This document shows positions 16,290 through 23,445 of a stretch of 64,000 nucleotides of DNA, in pieces. The first letter of the stretch is position 1, and each line of letters starts with the position of its first letter. The position numbers and the translations under genes were made by a program. Origin of the DNA: Flavobacterium sp. LC2016-23 (GTDB taxonomy: Bacteria > Bacteroidota > Bacteroidia > Flavobacteriales > Flavobacteriaceae); contig NZ_WKKE01000002.1 in assembly GCF_009674775.1 (NCBI RefSeq), positions 1 through 64,000 on the forward strand, given 5' to 3'. The notes beneath the pieces are model-generated. The model worked only from the letters and a program-made list of their open reading frames with translations. It made no database searches and was not told where the DNA came from.

Positions 16290-18659
16290 CTAGTTGAGTT
16301 CATCCAGTAAATCCTGATAGGTAATTTTTTTAGCATTGGCATTGGTAATGTTATTAATTACTTTTACGCGTATGGCTCTCAAGCCTGAAACACCCTGTAA
16401 ATCTTCCACTTCAAATTGCTCGATTGCAGGTTCCAGTATTTTTTTGTGCTGTAAATATTTAATGTATTTCAGATATTCAGCTTCTTCGCTATTTTGGGAA
16501 TATACGATCGTAATTTTTTCTTTCTCCGTAATTCTGTCTTTTGTGCCTTTGATATTTGCTTTGTCAATACGCTTTTTAACCACCTCATATCTTGCGTTAT
16601 AAGTTCCATCAACATCAAAACGTTTTTCATCCATTCTGAAACGAATAGAAAGCGCGGAACTGAAGACGAGAATTAAAGATGTTACATCCAGTTCATATGG
16701 TAAAGATTCTTTAAGCTGATGATGTTCCAGTTCCATTTCACATAAAGTCTGCAGCTGCCATAAACGCAGGTTGTGCAGATACATGATGTCAAAAGGTTTT
16801 GTTGGTGCTATGGAAGCTCCGATATATAAATTATGCTCAACACCATCGGTTTTAAAACGCTCGTAATAATGCGGGTAGATCTGCTGGGCTTCCAATTGTT
16901 TTTTGTCCAGTACAGAAGCCAGTTTTTTATTGATGATGGACATCGCATTATCAAATTTCTTTCTTTCCTGGTAAAACATTCCTGTTTTTTCATCTAAGCT
17001 TTCAAAATACAACTGCTCTAATTTTTCATTTTTAGCGGTGTCTTTTGTGTTTTTTAGAAGAGGATGAATTTCTTCTTCGATATAACGCTGAATATGTTGT
17101 TCGGTATCTGCTTTTAAAGGCTGATCCAATTCGTCCCGAAGCGATTCCAATTCAAATTTACGCTGTTCCAGAAGCATCAGGTTGCTGTTGGGTTTCTGGT
17201 TTCCGAAAATTTCCAAAATGGTCGTAAGCTGATTTTTTAAATCTCTCTTAACCGTTTCATTTCGATGCTCTGAAGAACCTTTAATGTCAATTTGTCCGTA
17301 TAACGGGAAAACGTTTTTAAATACAATTTCCTTAAAAATATAATCTTTAGCAGGATTGTTGTTTTGAAAGTAATTTTGGGATTCTTTTTTAAATTTCCAA
17401 TACACACTTGGGTGAATTGTGGTGTATTCACGCTGAATAATCGCTTCCACCTGATGTTGCATGTCCGTATTATAACGATCGATAGTGTCGGTTAAATAAG
17501 GCAGGACCAATTCCAGTTTGGTAGCGTTTACGCTGTTTAAGCTTCTTGGATTTTCAGAAACCAGTTCGACAACACCCAGTAAATGCCCGTCTTTGATGAC
17601 CGGAGCAAAAACACAACTCTGAATGTTTTGTTTTAGTAAATGTTCACCCAGTCTCTTATTTGGAGATTCTTCCATGAATTTTTTAACATTGGAAATAACA
17701 AAAGGCTCCTGTTTATCCAATAAATTTTCAAAAGAACATCCGAAAAAAGCATTTTTGCAATCGACTTCCTGATCGGTTGAAAGTAAAAAACTTTGCAGCT
17801 GATTATCATATTTAATTGGTCTTATAAATTTTTCTTCCTCCGGATTATAGATGATAAAACCCACTTTTAAATCAGGAACTTTAAAAATAGATTTAAAAAT
17901 ATTTTCGATAATATCATTGGATGCTACCGTTTTTGTATCGGGTTTCAGAAGATTGCTTTTTAAATTGGAGATGGCACTTTCCGTAGTGGCGTCAAATAAA
18001 GAAACAATTCCGAAACCTTTTAGCATCCAGCTTCCGGGAGGAAATTTTGATTTCCATAATTCCGTATCATTATAATTGTCAATTAACAGATCGATATCAT
18101 CTTGTGTAAGCGAAACAGAACGTTCTGTTGGCGTGATTTCCATAAAATCGGCATTATACAGAATACGATAATGTTTTTCAATTCCGTTTTCATCCGGAAT
18201 ATCATAAAAAAAGATTTTATTGAAATCTATATTTTGTCCATAATAACTGCTCAGAATCAGGCAGCAGTTATTAATATAGAACTGGTGATTATCAAAATCA
18301 CGAATTTCCATATAAAACTCATCACCGGCATTACGCAATATTCTTTTGAAACGTTCTGTATAATTGAAGGAAATGTTTTGAAACGGAATAGTAACCGCTT
18401 TTATTTCATTGTAAGTCAAAGCTGTCGGGAATAAATCAGCCAGTATGTTTTTAATTAAAGCCTCATTGTTTTTGATAATACTGAAATCTTCAATTCCAGT
18501 CTTCAACTGAGGTATAGATTCTATTTGTTTTAAAATAGCTTTCGCATAGTTCGAACGATAATCTACATCAGATAAAGCAATTTCTTCAAAAGATTCAATT
18601 AGTTTATGAAAGGAGATTATGGTTTTGAAAGGACTTTCTGCGTGCAAAAGAGTATCCAT
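16290..18659 (-). CDS. Large orphan GAF-domain protein
   Basis: The soluble protein has 789 residues. Residues about 250-390 look like a GAF domain (LKVGFIIYNPEE, CVFAPVIKDGHLLGVVEL). The N-terminal 240 residues and C-terminal 390 residues match nothing I recognise, apart from mainly helical charged segments. No kinase, cyclase, GGDEF or DNA-binding motif is visible, so the output is unknown. A reverse-strand -7 box TAATTTTG (18679-18686) lies 19 bases before the ATG. It converges on the HD-PycTM gene and probably stands alone. Confidence 0.75.
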   Translation of the reverse strand: MDTLLHAESPFKTIISFHKLIESFEEIALSDVDYRSNYAKAILKQIESIPQLKTGIEDFSIIKNNEALIKNILADLFPTALTYNEIKAVTIPFQNISFNYTERFKRILRNAGDEFYMEIRDFDNHQFYINNCCLILSSYYGQNIDFNKIFFYDIPDENGIEKHYRILYNADFMEITPTERSVSLTQDDIDLLIDNYNDTELWKSKFPPGSWMLKGFGIVSLFDATTESAISNLKSNLLKPDTKTVASNDIIENIFKSIFKVPDLKVGFIIYNPEEEKFIRPIKYDNQLQSFLLSTDQEVDCKNAFFGCSFENLLDKQEPFVISNVKKFMEESPNKRLGEHLLKQNIQSCVFAPVIKDGHLLGVVELVSENPRSLNSVNATKLELVLPYLTDTIDRYNTDMQHQVEAIIQREYTTIHPSVYWKFKKESQNYFQNNNPAKDYIFKEIVFKNVFPLYGQIDIKGSSEHRNETVKRDLKNQLTTILEIFGNQKPNSNLMLLEQRKFELESLRDELDQPLKADTEQHIQRYIEEEIHPLLKNTKDTAKNEKLEQLYFESLDEKTGMFYQERKKFDNAMSIINKKLASVLDKKQLEAQQIYPHYYERFKTDGVEHNLYIGASIAPTKPFDIMYLHNLRLWQLQTLCEMELEHHQLKESLPYELDVTSLILVFSSALSIRFRMDEKRFDVDGTYNARYEVVKKRIDKANIKGTKDRITEKEKITIVYSQNSEEAEYLKYIKYLQHKKILEPAIEQFEVEDLQGVSGLRAIRVKVINNITNANAKKITYQDLLDELN

Positions 18660-18809
18660 TTGTTTTTGATTTAGAATGCAAAATTAAGCAAAAATTAAGA
18701 ATGTTACTTCTTTTGCCATCTCTTTCGCTTATGGTTTGATAGATTTTTATAGGCTGGAAACCAAAGGATTCAGCGCTTCTTTTTTATTTAACAAAATATT
18801 AACCTGATA

Positions 18810-18844
18810 AATAACGGAACGATCATTCCGTTATTGTATCTTTG
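18810..18844 (+). promoter_or_regulatory. Palindromic operator and promoter of the SDR gene
   Basis: ATAACGGAA, six bases (CGATCA), then TTCCGTTAT (18811-18834) is a 9-bp perfect inverted repeat. The -7 box TATCTTTG follows at 18837-18844, so a bound repressor would block RNA polymerase. The core GGAACGAT..TTCC recurs upstream of the TetR gene. Confidence 0.85.
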
Positions 18845-18887
18845 CACCATAATAATTGAATAATCAATACTTTAAAAACAAATAAAA

Positions 18888-19640
18888 ATGAAAAATTTAG
18901 AAAAAAAAGTTGCCCTTATAACAGGTGGAAATAGCGGAATAGGTTATGCTGCCGCAGCGGAATTTGTAGAAAGAGGCGCAAAAGTAATTATCACAGGAAG
19001 AAACAAGGAAGCTTTGGTGAAAGCAGAAAACGAACTGAATGTAACCGGAATTGTTGCTGATCAGGGAAATTTAAAATCGATTGATAATCTGGTAGCTGAA
19101 GTTGCCGCAAAATTTGGTAAAATTGATATTGTATTTTTAAATGCCGGAGTGGCTTCATTTGCACCTTTGGAGTCTGCATCAGAAGAACATTACGATTCTA
19201 TTATGAATGTAAATGTAAAAGGCGTTTATTTTACGCTTCAGAAATTATTGCCCATTTTGAATGACGGAGGTTCCGTAATTTTCAATACTTCTATCAATGC
19301 AAGTGTGGGTATGCCGAATTCAGGTGTTTATGCCGCTAGTAAAGCAGCTCTTTTATCTTTAAACAGGGTATTTGCAACTGAATTGGCGCCAAGAAATATC
19401 AGAATCAATGCGGTTTCTCCAGGACCTGTTGAAACACCGCTTTACGGAAAATTAGGTTTGGAAAAAGAAGAAGTGGAAGGTTTTGGAACTATTTTAGGAG
19501 AGAAAATATTATTGAAACGTTTTGGTAAAGCTTCAGAAATTGCAAAAACTGTAGCTTTCCTGGCTTCTGATGATGCATCGTTTATTACCGGTACCGAAAT
19601 TGTTGTCGACGGTGGATTAATCGTTAACGCTGTTGTTTAA
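18888..19640 (+). CDS. Short-chain dehydrogenase/reductase
   Basis: This classical SDR enzyme of 250 residues has the NAD(P)-binding TGGNSGIG (12-19), NAG (85-87) and catalytic S135, Y148 and K152 (YAASK). The C-terminal ASFITGTEIVVDGG is typical. The substrate cannot be told from sequence. It is followed 77 bases later by a TetR-type regulator whose promoter contains the same operator core, so it is probably the regulator's target and responds to a small electrophile or carbonyl compound. The latter part is inference. Confidence 0.95.
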   Translation: MKNLEKKVALITGGNSGIGYAAAAEFVERGAKVIITGRNKEALVKAENELNVTGIVADQGNLKSIDNLVAEVAAKFGKIDIVFLNAGVASFAPLESASEEHYDSIMNVNVKGVYFTLQKLLPILNDGGSVIFNTSINASVGMPNSGVYAASKAALLSLNRVFATELAPRNIRINAVSPGPVETPLYGKLGLEKEEVEGFGTILGEKILLKRFGKASEIAKTVAFLASDDASFITGTEIVVDGGLIVNAVV

Positions 19641-19663
19641 TTTTTTTTTTTTACTTTAATTCA

Positions 19664-19695
19664 GGAACGATTGTTCCGTATTTTATGTATCTTTG
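19664..19695 (+). promoter_or_regulatory. Operator and promoter of the TetR gene
   Basis: GGAACGATTGTTCC (19664-19677) is nearly palindromic and shares GGAACGAT and TTCCGT with the SDR operator. A -7 box TATCTTTG lies at 19688-19695, 22 bases before the ATG. This indicates autoregulation. Confidence 0.8.
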
Positions 19696-19717
19696 CAAAG
19701 AATTTAATTAGGGAGTC

Positions 19718-20299
19718 ATGGCCAGAACGAAAGAATTTAACGAAGAGAAAGCTTTGGATAAAGCTATTGAGATTTTCTGGCACAAAGGGTATAACGGAAC
19801 TTCGGCTCAGGATCTTGTAACCCATTTGGGTTTAAGCCGCTCCAGTTTGTACGATACGTTTGGTGACAAGCAAAAGCTTTTTTCTATGGCCCTGAAAAGA
19901 TATCAAAAGCAAGGTGAGGATTATGTAAGAGAGCTTCTGCAAGAATCTGAAGATATCAAAGCAACCCTGACAGAAATCTTTAAGCAGGCTGTTGCAGAAA
20001 GTCTGGAAGACCGTATTACAAAAGGCTGTTTTATGGTAAATTCCTCGGTAGAACTTGCCATGCATGACGAAGAAATTGCCAAAATAGTGAATGATAACCG
20101 AGTGACTATGCAGGATATTTTTCTAAAAGCCGTAACAAAAGGGCAGGAGGCAGGACAAATTTCGACGAAACAGAATGCCAGAACGCTGGCTCGTTTTATC
20201 TTTAATAATTATACCGGAATCAGGGTTTTGGCCCGTTCGGGAGAGAAAGACAAACAAGCTTACGATGATATTCTCAAAGCAATGTTTTCGTTGTTTTAG
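19718..20299 (+). CDS. TetR/AcrR family transcriptional regulator
   Basis: The protein has 193 residues. The N-terminal helix-turn-helix lies at about 9-52 (EIFWHKGYNGTSAQDLVTHL, then GLSRSSLYDTFGDK). The C-terminal ligand-binding domain includes KGCFMVNSSVELA, typical of the YcdC/AefR-like branch. The shared palindrome before this gene and the SDR gene suggests it represses both. The ligand is unknown. Confidence 0.93.
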   Translation: MARTKEFNEEKALDKAIEIFWHKGYNGTSAQDLVTHLGLSRSSLYDTFGDKQKLFSMALKRYQKQGEDYVRELLQESEDIKATLTEIFKQAVAESLEDRITKGCFMVNSSVELAMHDEEIAKIVNDNRVTMQDIFLKAVTKGQEAGQISTKQNARTLARFIFNNYTGIRVLARSGEKDKQAYDDILKAMFSLF

Positions 20300-20315
20300 T
20301 TGGGAAGTATTTAAT

Positions 20316-20354
20316 TAAAAAACGGCAATTACATATAGTAGTTGCCGTTTTTTG
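20316..20354. terminator. Intrinsic terminator
   Basis: AAAAAACGGCAA with TTGCCGTTTTTT around a 13-base loop, after the TetR gene and facing the convergent gene at 20386. It can act in both directions. Confidence 0.88.
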
Positions 20355-20385
20355 TTTAAGTAAGTAATAGAAAATGAATGACTTT

Positions 20386-21444
20386 TTAGCTTTTTTCTTC
20401 TTTATTGAAGTAAACTAAATAGTAATACATTTGTTTTTCTTCATCCCACCCTTTTTCAACGTATTTTTCTGCGCTTTCCGGATTGATGAAATCCATTTTT
20501 ATCTGAATATGCGTATCCAGATTAATCACATTTTTAATCGATTTTCGGGCGTCAGAAACTGCTGCATTGGCAATTGGGAATGAGGTTACATCTTCGATGC
20601 TGTATTTTTCTCCTTTATCCACTTTATAGTTTTTGAATTCAGGAATTAAGTCAGGGTTGTCCAGTACTTCGTTTAGGAAATTTTGTTCTTCAAACTGATC
20701 GTTTTTGGCGAAATAATTCACAGAACGGTTCATAAACATCACCTCTTCTTTTTTGTCTTCTGCCGGTAAAACGACGTCTTTAGCGAAGTTCTGACAGAAT
20801 TTTAAGTACTTTTTAGTGATAAAATTTTCATCTTCAAAAGCATCAACAGATAGAAAATGCTCCAGCCAGTAACGTGCGTCATAACGGTTGCTGTCTACGG
20901 TAAGAATTTTATATCCTTCTTCTTTTTTATAATTAAAGATCAGACATCCTTTATCTAATTTGCTTAGGTTGATTCCTTGTTGCAGGATCATTTCAAGGTT
21001 GCTGTCTTTTTCCTCGAATTGTAAAAAGTCAGCTTGTAATTCACTTTTAAAAATTCCGATAGCATCCACAACATTGTTGTCAATACTTAAATTGGTCAGA
21101 TAGGTCACATACACCTCTCCGTTCTTAATATGCGGGTGATTGGACTGCTCGAATAAATGTGTCGTGATTTTTTTGGAAATTTCCTGCACATTTGCCGGAT
21201 TAGCAAAAATCTCGGTAGCATATTTAAACATGTCATTGTAATCCAAATCTACTTCGTGCGCAAACTGATAATAGTTTTCTTCTTTTTCTCTAAAAGGCTT
21301 AAAGAAGTACTCTTTTATCAAAGGCACAATTTCATCATTTAAATTAAATGGCTGTTCCGATAAAAAAATCGCTTCGTTTCTGCTTTTGTTTCCTACGCGG
21401 TGTATCGAAAGCGTCTCGATGTGGGTGTTGAATAAGTTGATCAT
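20386..21444 (-). CDS. 37-kDa nucleoid-associated protein family
   Basis: The 352-residue protein matches the nucleoid-associated protein (NdpA/YejK-like) family in length and pattern: GVYVTYLTNL-like VYVTYLTNLSIDNN, DAIGIFKS, and a C-terminal IKMDFINPESAEKYVEKGWDE. Members bind nucleoid DNA, and their precise role in Bacteroidota is unclear. It stands alone downstream of a repeat-flanked gene. Confidence 0.85.
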   Translation of the reverse strand: MINLFNTHIETLSIHRVGNKSRNEAIFLSEQPFNLNDEIVPLIKEYFFKPFREKEENYYQFAHEVDLDYNDMFKYATEIFANPANVQEISKKITTHLFEQSNHPHIKNGEVYVTYLTNLSIDNNVVDAIGIFKSELQADFLQFEEKDSNLEMILQQGINLSKLDKGCLIFNYKKEEGYKILTVDSNRYDARYWLEHFLSVDAFEDENFITKKYLKFCQNFAKDVVLPAEDKKEEVMFMNRSVNYFAKNDQFEEQNFLNEVLDNPDLIPEFKNYKVDKGEKYSIEDVTSFPIANAAVSDARKSIKNVINLDTHIQIKMDFINPESAEKYVEKGWDEEKQMYYYLVYFNKEEKS

Positions 21445-21448
21445 ATTT

Positions 21449-21491
21449 AAAGGTTCTGAGGTTCTGAGTCGCTAAGGTTCTGAGTTTTTTA
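21449..21491 (+). repeat. Left copy of the inverted repeat around the four-helix-bundle gene
   Basis: AAAGGTTCTGAGGTTCTGAG continues TCGCTAAGGTTCTGAG. Its reverse complement recurs at 21901-21940 with about four differences over 40 bases, so the gene between is bracketed by inverted repeats. Confidence 0.85.
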
Positions 21492-21848
21492 GTTTCTGTC
21501 TTTTATTTTTTTTATAAACGAAACTAGCATTCTCTCTACTTCCCGGCTGTCCTCATATAAATTATTAAATTCTTGTTCGTTAAGATAGGTTATATTTTTA
21601 GCAATTTCTAACTGAGTCTGCATTTCAAATAAAGAAGCTATTGCTATATTTAAAAAGCGCAAAAAATCTTTATCACTTTCTCGTCCGTATCCTTCTGCAA
21701 TATTGCTTGGGATTGAAATCGAACTTCGTCTGATTTGTGAAGTTAATCCGAAGATTTCTTCTTTCGGGAAATGGTTTGTTGAAAAATAGATTTTGGTAGT
21801 GAGGGCAACTGATTTCTGCCAGATTAAAAGTTTTCTAAAGTCACTCAT
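21489..21848 (-). CDS. Four-helix bundle protein (S23/Avd-like)
   Basis: This protein of 119 residues is of the family first known as 23S rRNA intervening-sequence proteins (FRKLLIWQKSVALTTKIY, FPKEEIFGLTSQIRRSSISI, NIAEGYGR). Members form four-helix bundles with a basic surface; the biochemical role is not settled, and relatives act as accessory proteins in diversity-generating retroelements. Here it is free-standing rather than inside rRNA, and an inverted pair of about 42-bp repeats flanks it closely, which looks like a mobile cassette. Confidence 0.9.
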   Translation of the reverse strand: MSDFRKLLIWQKSVALTTKIYFSTNHFPKEEIFGLTSQIRRSSISIPSNIAEGYGRESDKDFLRFLNIAIASLFEMQTQLEIAKNITYLNEQEFNNLYEDSREVERMLVSFIKKIKDRN

Positions 21849-21898
21849 TTTTTATTAATTTATTAAAGTTAATAAAAATAAGAAAAAACCTTCAAAAT

Positions 21899-21940
21899 AA
21901 AAACCTTAGAATCTTAGCGACTCAGAACCTCAGGACCTTT
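21899..21940 (-). repeat. Right copy of the inverted repeat around the four-helix-bundle gene
   Basis: AAAACCTTAGAATCTTAGCG continues ACTCAGAACCTCAGGACCTTT. It is the reverse complement of the left copy at 21449-21491 with few changes. Confidence 0.85.
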
Positions 21941-21944
21941 CCGT

Positions 21945-22484
21945 TTAATTCCAATTCTCCTCAAACCCGAAATCCTCAAAGCTGTCGTCTCCTTCAAACA
22001 TATCCAGATCATCTTCGTCTAAATCATCTTCAAATTCGCCGTAGATATCGTCATGCATATCAGCTTCAAAGTTTTTTTCGATGGCTTCGTCCGGCATTTC
22101 ACCGTGAGAGAATAGCGTTTCCGGATAAATTGCGGTAGCCGATTGCTCTTCTACAGCGGCCAATTCTACAAGGAAAGTCCACATATTGATGAAATCGTAC
22201 ACATAGATAATTTTGGTATTTTCTTTGTCTAAAATATCAGATAATGCGTAATCGCTCATGGTTTTTTGTTCGCCGGGAACGTCTCCGGTATCAAAAAGCG
22301 GAATTTCATCTTCCTGATTCCAAGTTTCATCGCAGGTATAAAACGAAGCTACTTCCATTCCGTCAAAACCAAAAGCGTTGAAGATCGCATTGTGTAAATC
22401 CTCAAGGGTATCGTCCTCAAGAATTGCAATGTCTCTGAAAATATCTTCTTCGGCGTCTAGAATTACTCTAAATTTATAAACCAT
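21945..22484 (-). CDS. Plasmid pRiA4b ORF-3-like protein
   Basis: The 179-residue acidic protein matches the pRiA4b ORF-3 family (KFRVILDAEEDIFRDIAILE, TLEDLHNAIFNAFGFDG, ASFYTCDE, DFINMWTFLVEL). The final 50 residues are nearly all Asp and Glu (ending FEDFGFEENWN). The family has a beta-grasp-like fold and unknown function and is often carried by plasmids and mobile DNA. A reverse-strand -7 box TACCTTTG lies 23 bases before the ATG. It sits between two repeat-rich gaps. Confidence 0.85.
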   Translation of the reverse strand: MVYKFRVILDAEEDIFRDIAILEDDTLEDLHNAIFNAFGFDGMEVASFYTCDETWNQEDEIPLFDTGDVPGEQKTMSDYALSDILDKENTKIIYVYDFINMWTFLVELAAVEEQSATAIYPETLFSHGEMPDEAIEKNFEADMHDDIYGEFEDDLDEDDLDMFEGDDSFEDFGFEENWN

Positions 22485-22507
22485 AATCTTTGTATTTTTT
22501 GAAAAGT

Positions 22508-22515
22508 CAAAGGTA
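22508..22515 (-). promoter_or_regulatory. -7 promoter element
   Basis: On the reverse strand this is TACCTTTG, 23 bases before the start of the pRiA4b ORF-3-like gene. Confidence 0.6.
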
Positions 22516-22612
22516 AAATATAAAAAACGAAATACGAATTTTGAATTACGATTTGTTGAAAAGATTTTAGAAAGGGATTAATCTTAACGAATGAAGTTGG
22601 TATTACCCCGTG

Positions 22613-22677
22613 TGTCAGGCTGAGCGGAGTCGAAGCCCATTACAATTCGCATACCTTCGACTTCGCTCAGGATGACA
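22613..22677. repeat. 65-bp inverted-repeat element, copy 1
   Basis: TGTCAGGCTGAGCGGAGTCG...AAG and CTTCGACTTCGCTCAGGATG...ACA are imperfect inverted arms with a 19-base centre. The 359-base gap between the neighbouring genes holds two copies of this element and no gene. From memory, similar GTCAGGCTGAGCGGAGTCGA elements are scattered through many bacterial genomes. Confidence 0.85.
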
Positions 22678-22758
22678 CCAGGTCAACATGCTTCCTTTAA
22701 GGTTTTCAAAACCTTACAGATTTTAATAATGACTAAAGTTTAAAATTTTCGTTGTGAC

Positions 22759-22824
22759 TGTCAGGCTGAGCGGAGTCGAAGCCCCGTTCCAATTGACAAG
22801 CCCTCGACTTCAATCAGGATGACA
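22759..22824. repeat. 66-bp inverted-repeat element, copy 2
   Basis: This is a second copy in the same orientation as the one at 22613-22677. The left arm (TGTCAGGCTGAGCGGAGTCG) is identical. The right arm is decayed (CCCTCGACTTCAATCAGGAT, then GACA). Confidence 0.85.
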
Positions 22825-22843
22825 ATCATTTTTCGAATAAAAA

Positions 22844-23443
22844 TTACTTCCCAACCAATCGCTTTCTGATCTTATGATAACGTTTGTGATATGTGCTATG
22901 ACTTGGATAGGTTCTGCCTGAAGTCATGTTATTAAAAATTAGCGCCGTTATAAATAGAATTAATACACCGTCTAAAACGGGAGAAAGTACATACATATAA
23001 CCTAAATTTTTTATCTGAGCAGAGCCTGTAACTGCAATAAGTGCGGTTGCACCTCCGGGTGGATGAAGTGTTTTAGTAATTTGCATAAAAATAATAGAAA
23101 GCGAAACCGCAAGTGGTGCAGCTAACCAAATAATATCAGGCACCAGCTTGTTTACTGTAACGCCAATAATCGCCGAGATCAAATGGCCACCAATTAAATT
23201 TCGGGGCTGTGAAAACGGACTTTGGATAATTCCATAAACTAATACGCTTGATGCTCCAAAAGAACCAATTAAAAAAACAATATCGCTGCCGGAAAAGCGA
23301 ATAGATTCCAGATAAGCGAGGATTCCAATTCCGATAAAGGAACCTAAAAAGGACCAAAAATGTTCTTTATAATCAATTAAGGTTTCTTTGTAAAGGATAT
23401 AACGGGTTTTGCGATAACTTCTTTTTATTTTCTGAACTGGCAT
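22844..23443 (-). CDS. HPP family integral membrane protein
   Basis: The protein has 199 residues from the ATG at 23443 (MPVQKIKRS). A longer in-frame reading to 23572 would lie inside the ClC gene and is rejected. Four hydrophobic segments and the family signature TLHPPGGATAL are present. Some plant and cyanobacterial HPP proteins transport nitrite; the role here is unknown. It starts 2 bases after the stop of the ClC gene, so the two are cotranscribed and may handle anions together. Confidence 0.85.
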   Translation of the reverse strand: MPVQKIKRSYRKTRYILYKETLIDYKEHFWSFLGSFIGIGILAYLESIRFSGSDIVFLIGSFGASSVLVYGIIQSPFSQPRNLIGGHLISAIIGVTVNKLVPDIIWLAAPLAVSLSIIFMQITKTLHPPGGATALIAVTGSAQIKNLGYMYVLSPVLDGVLILFITALIFNNMTSGRTYPSHSTYHKRYHKIRKRLVGK

Positions 23444-23445
23444 GC

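Noticed and set aside
15068-18659. Complete Pycsar anti-phage operon
   Set aside because: No uridylate or cytidylate cyclase motif is present in the neighbouring GAF protein or any gene nearby; only the effector-type membrane domain is seen.
21157-21342. Forward ORF inside the nucleoid-associated protein gene
   Set aside because: It is an antisense shadow with no homology or promoter.
21489-21848. rRNA intervening-sequence insertion
   Set aside because: The four-helix-bundle gene is not within an rRNA gene, although its family was first found there.
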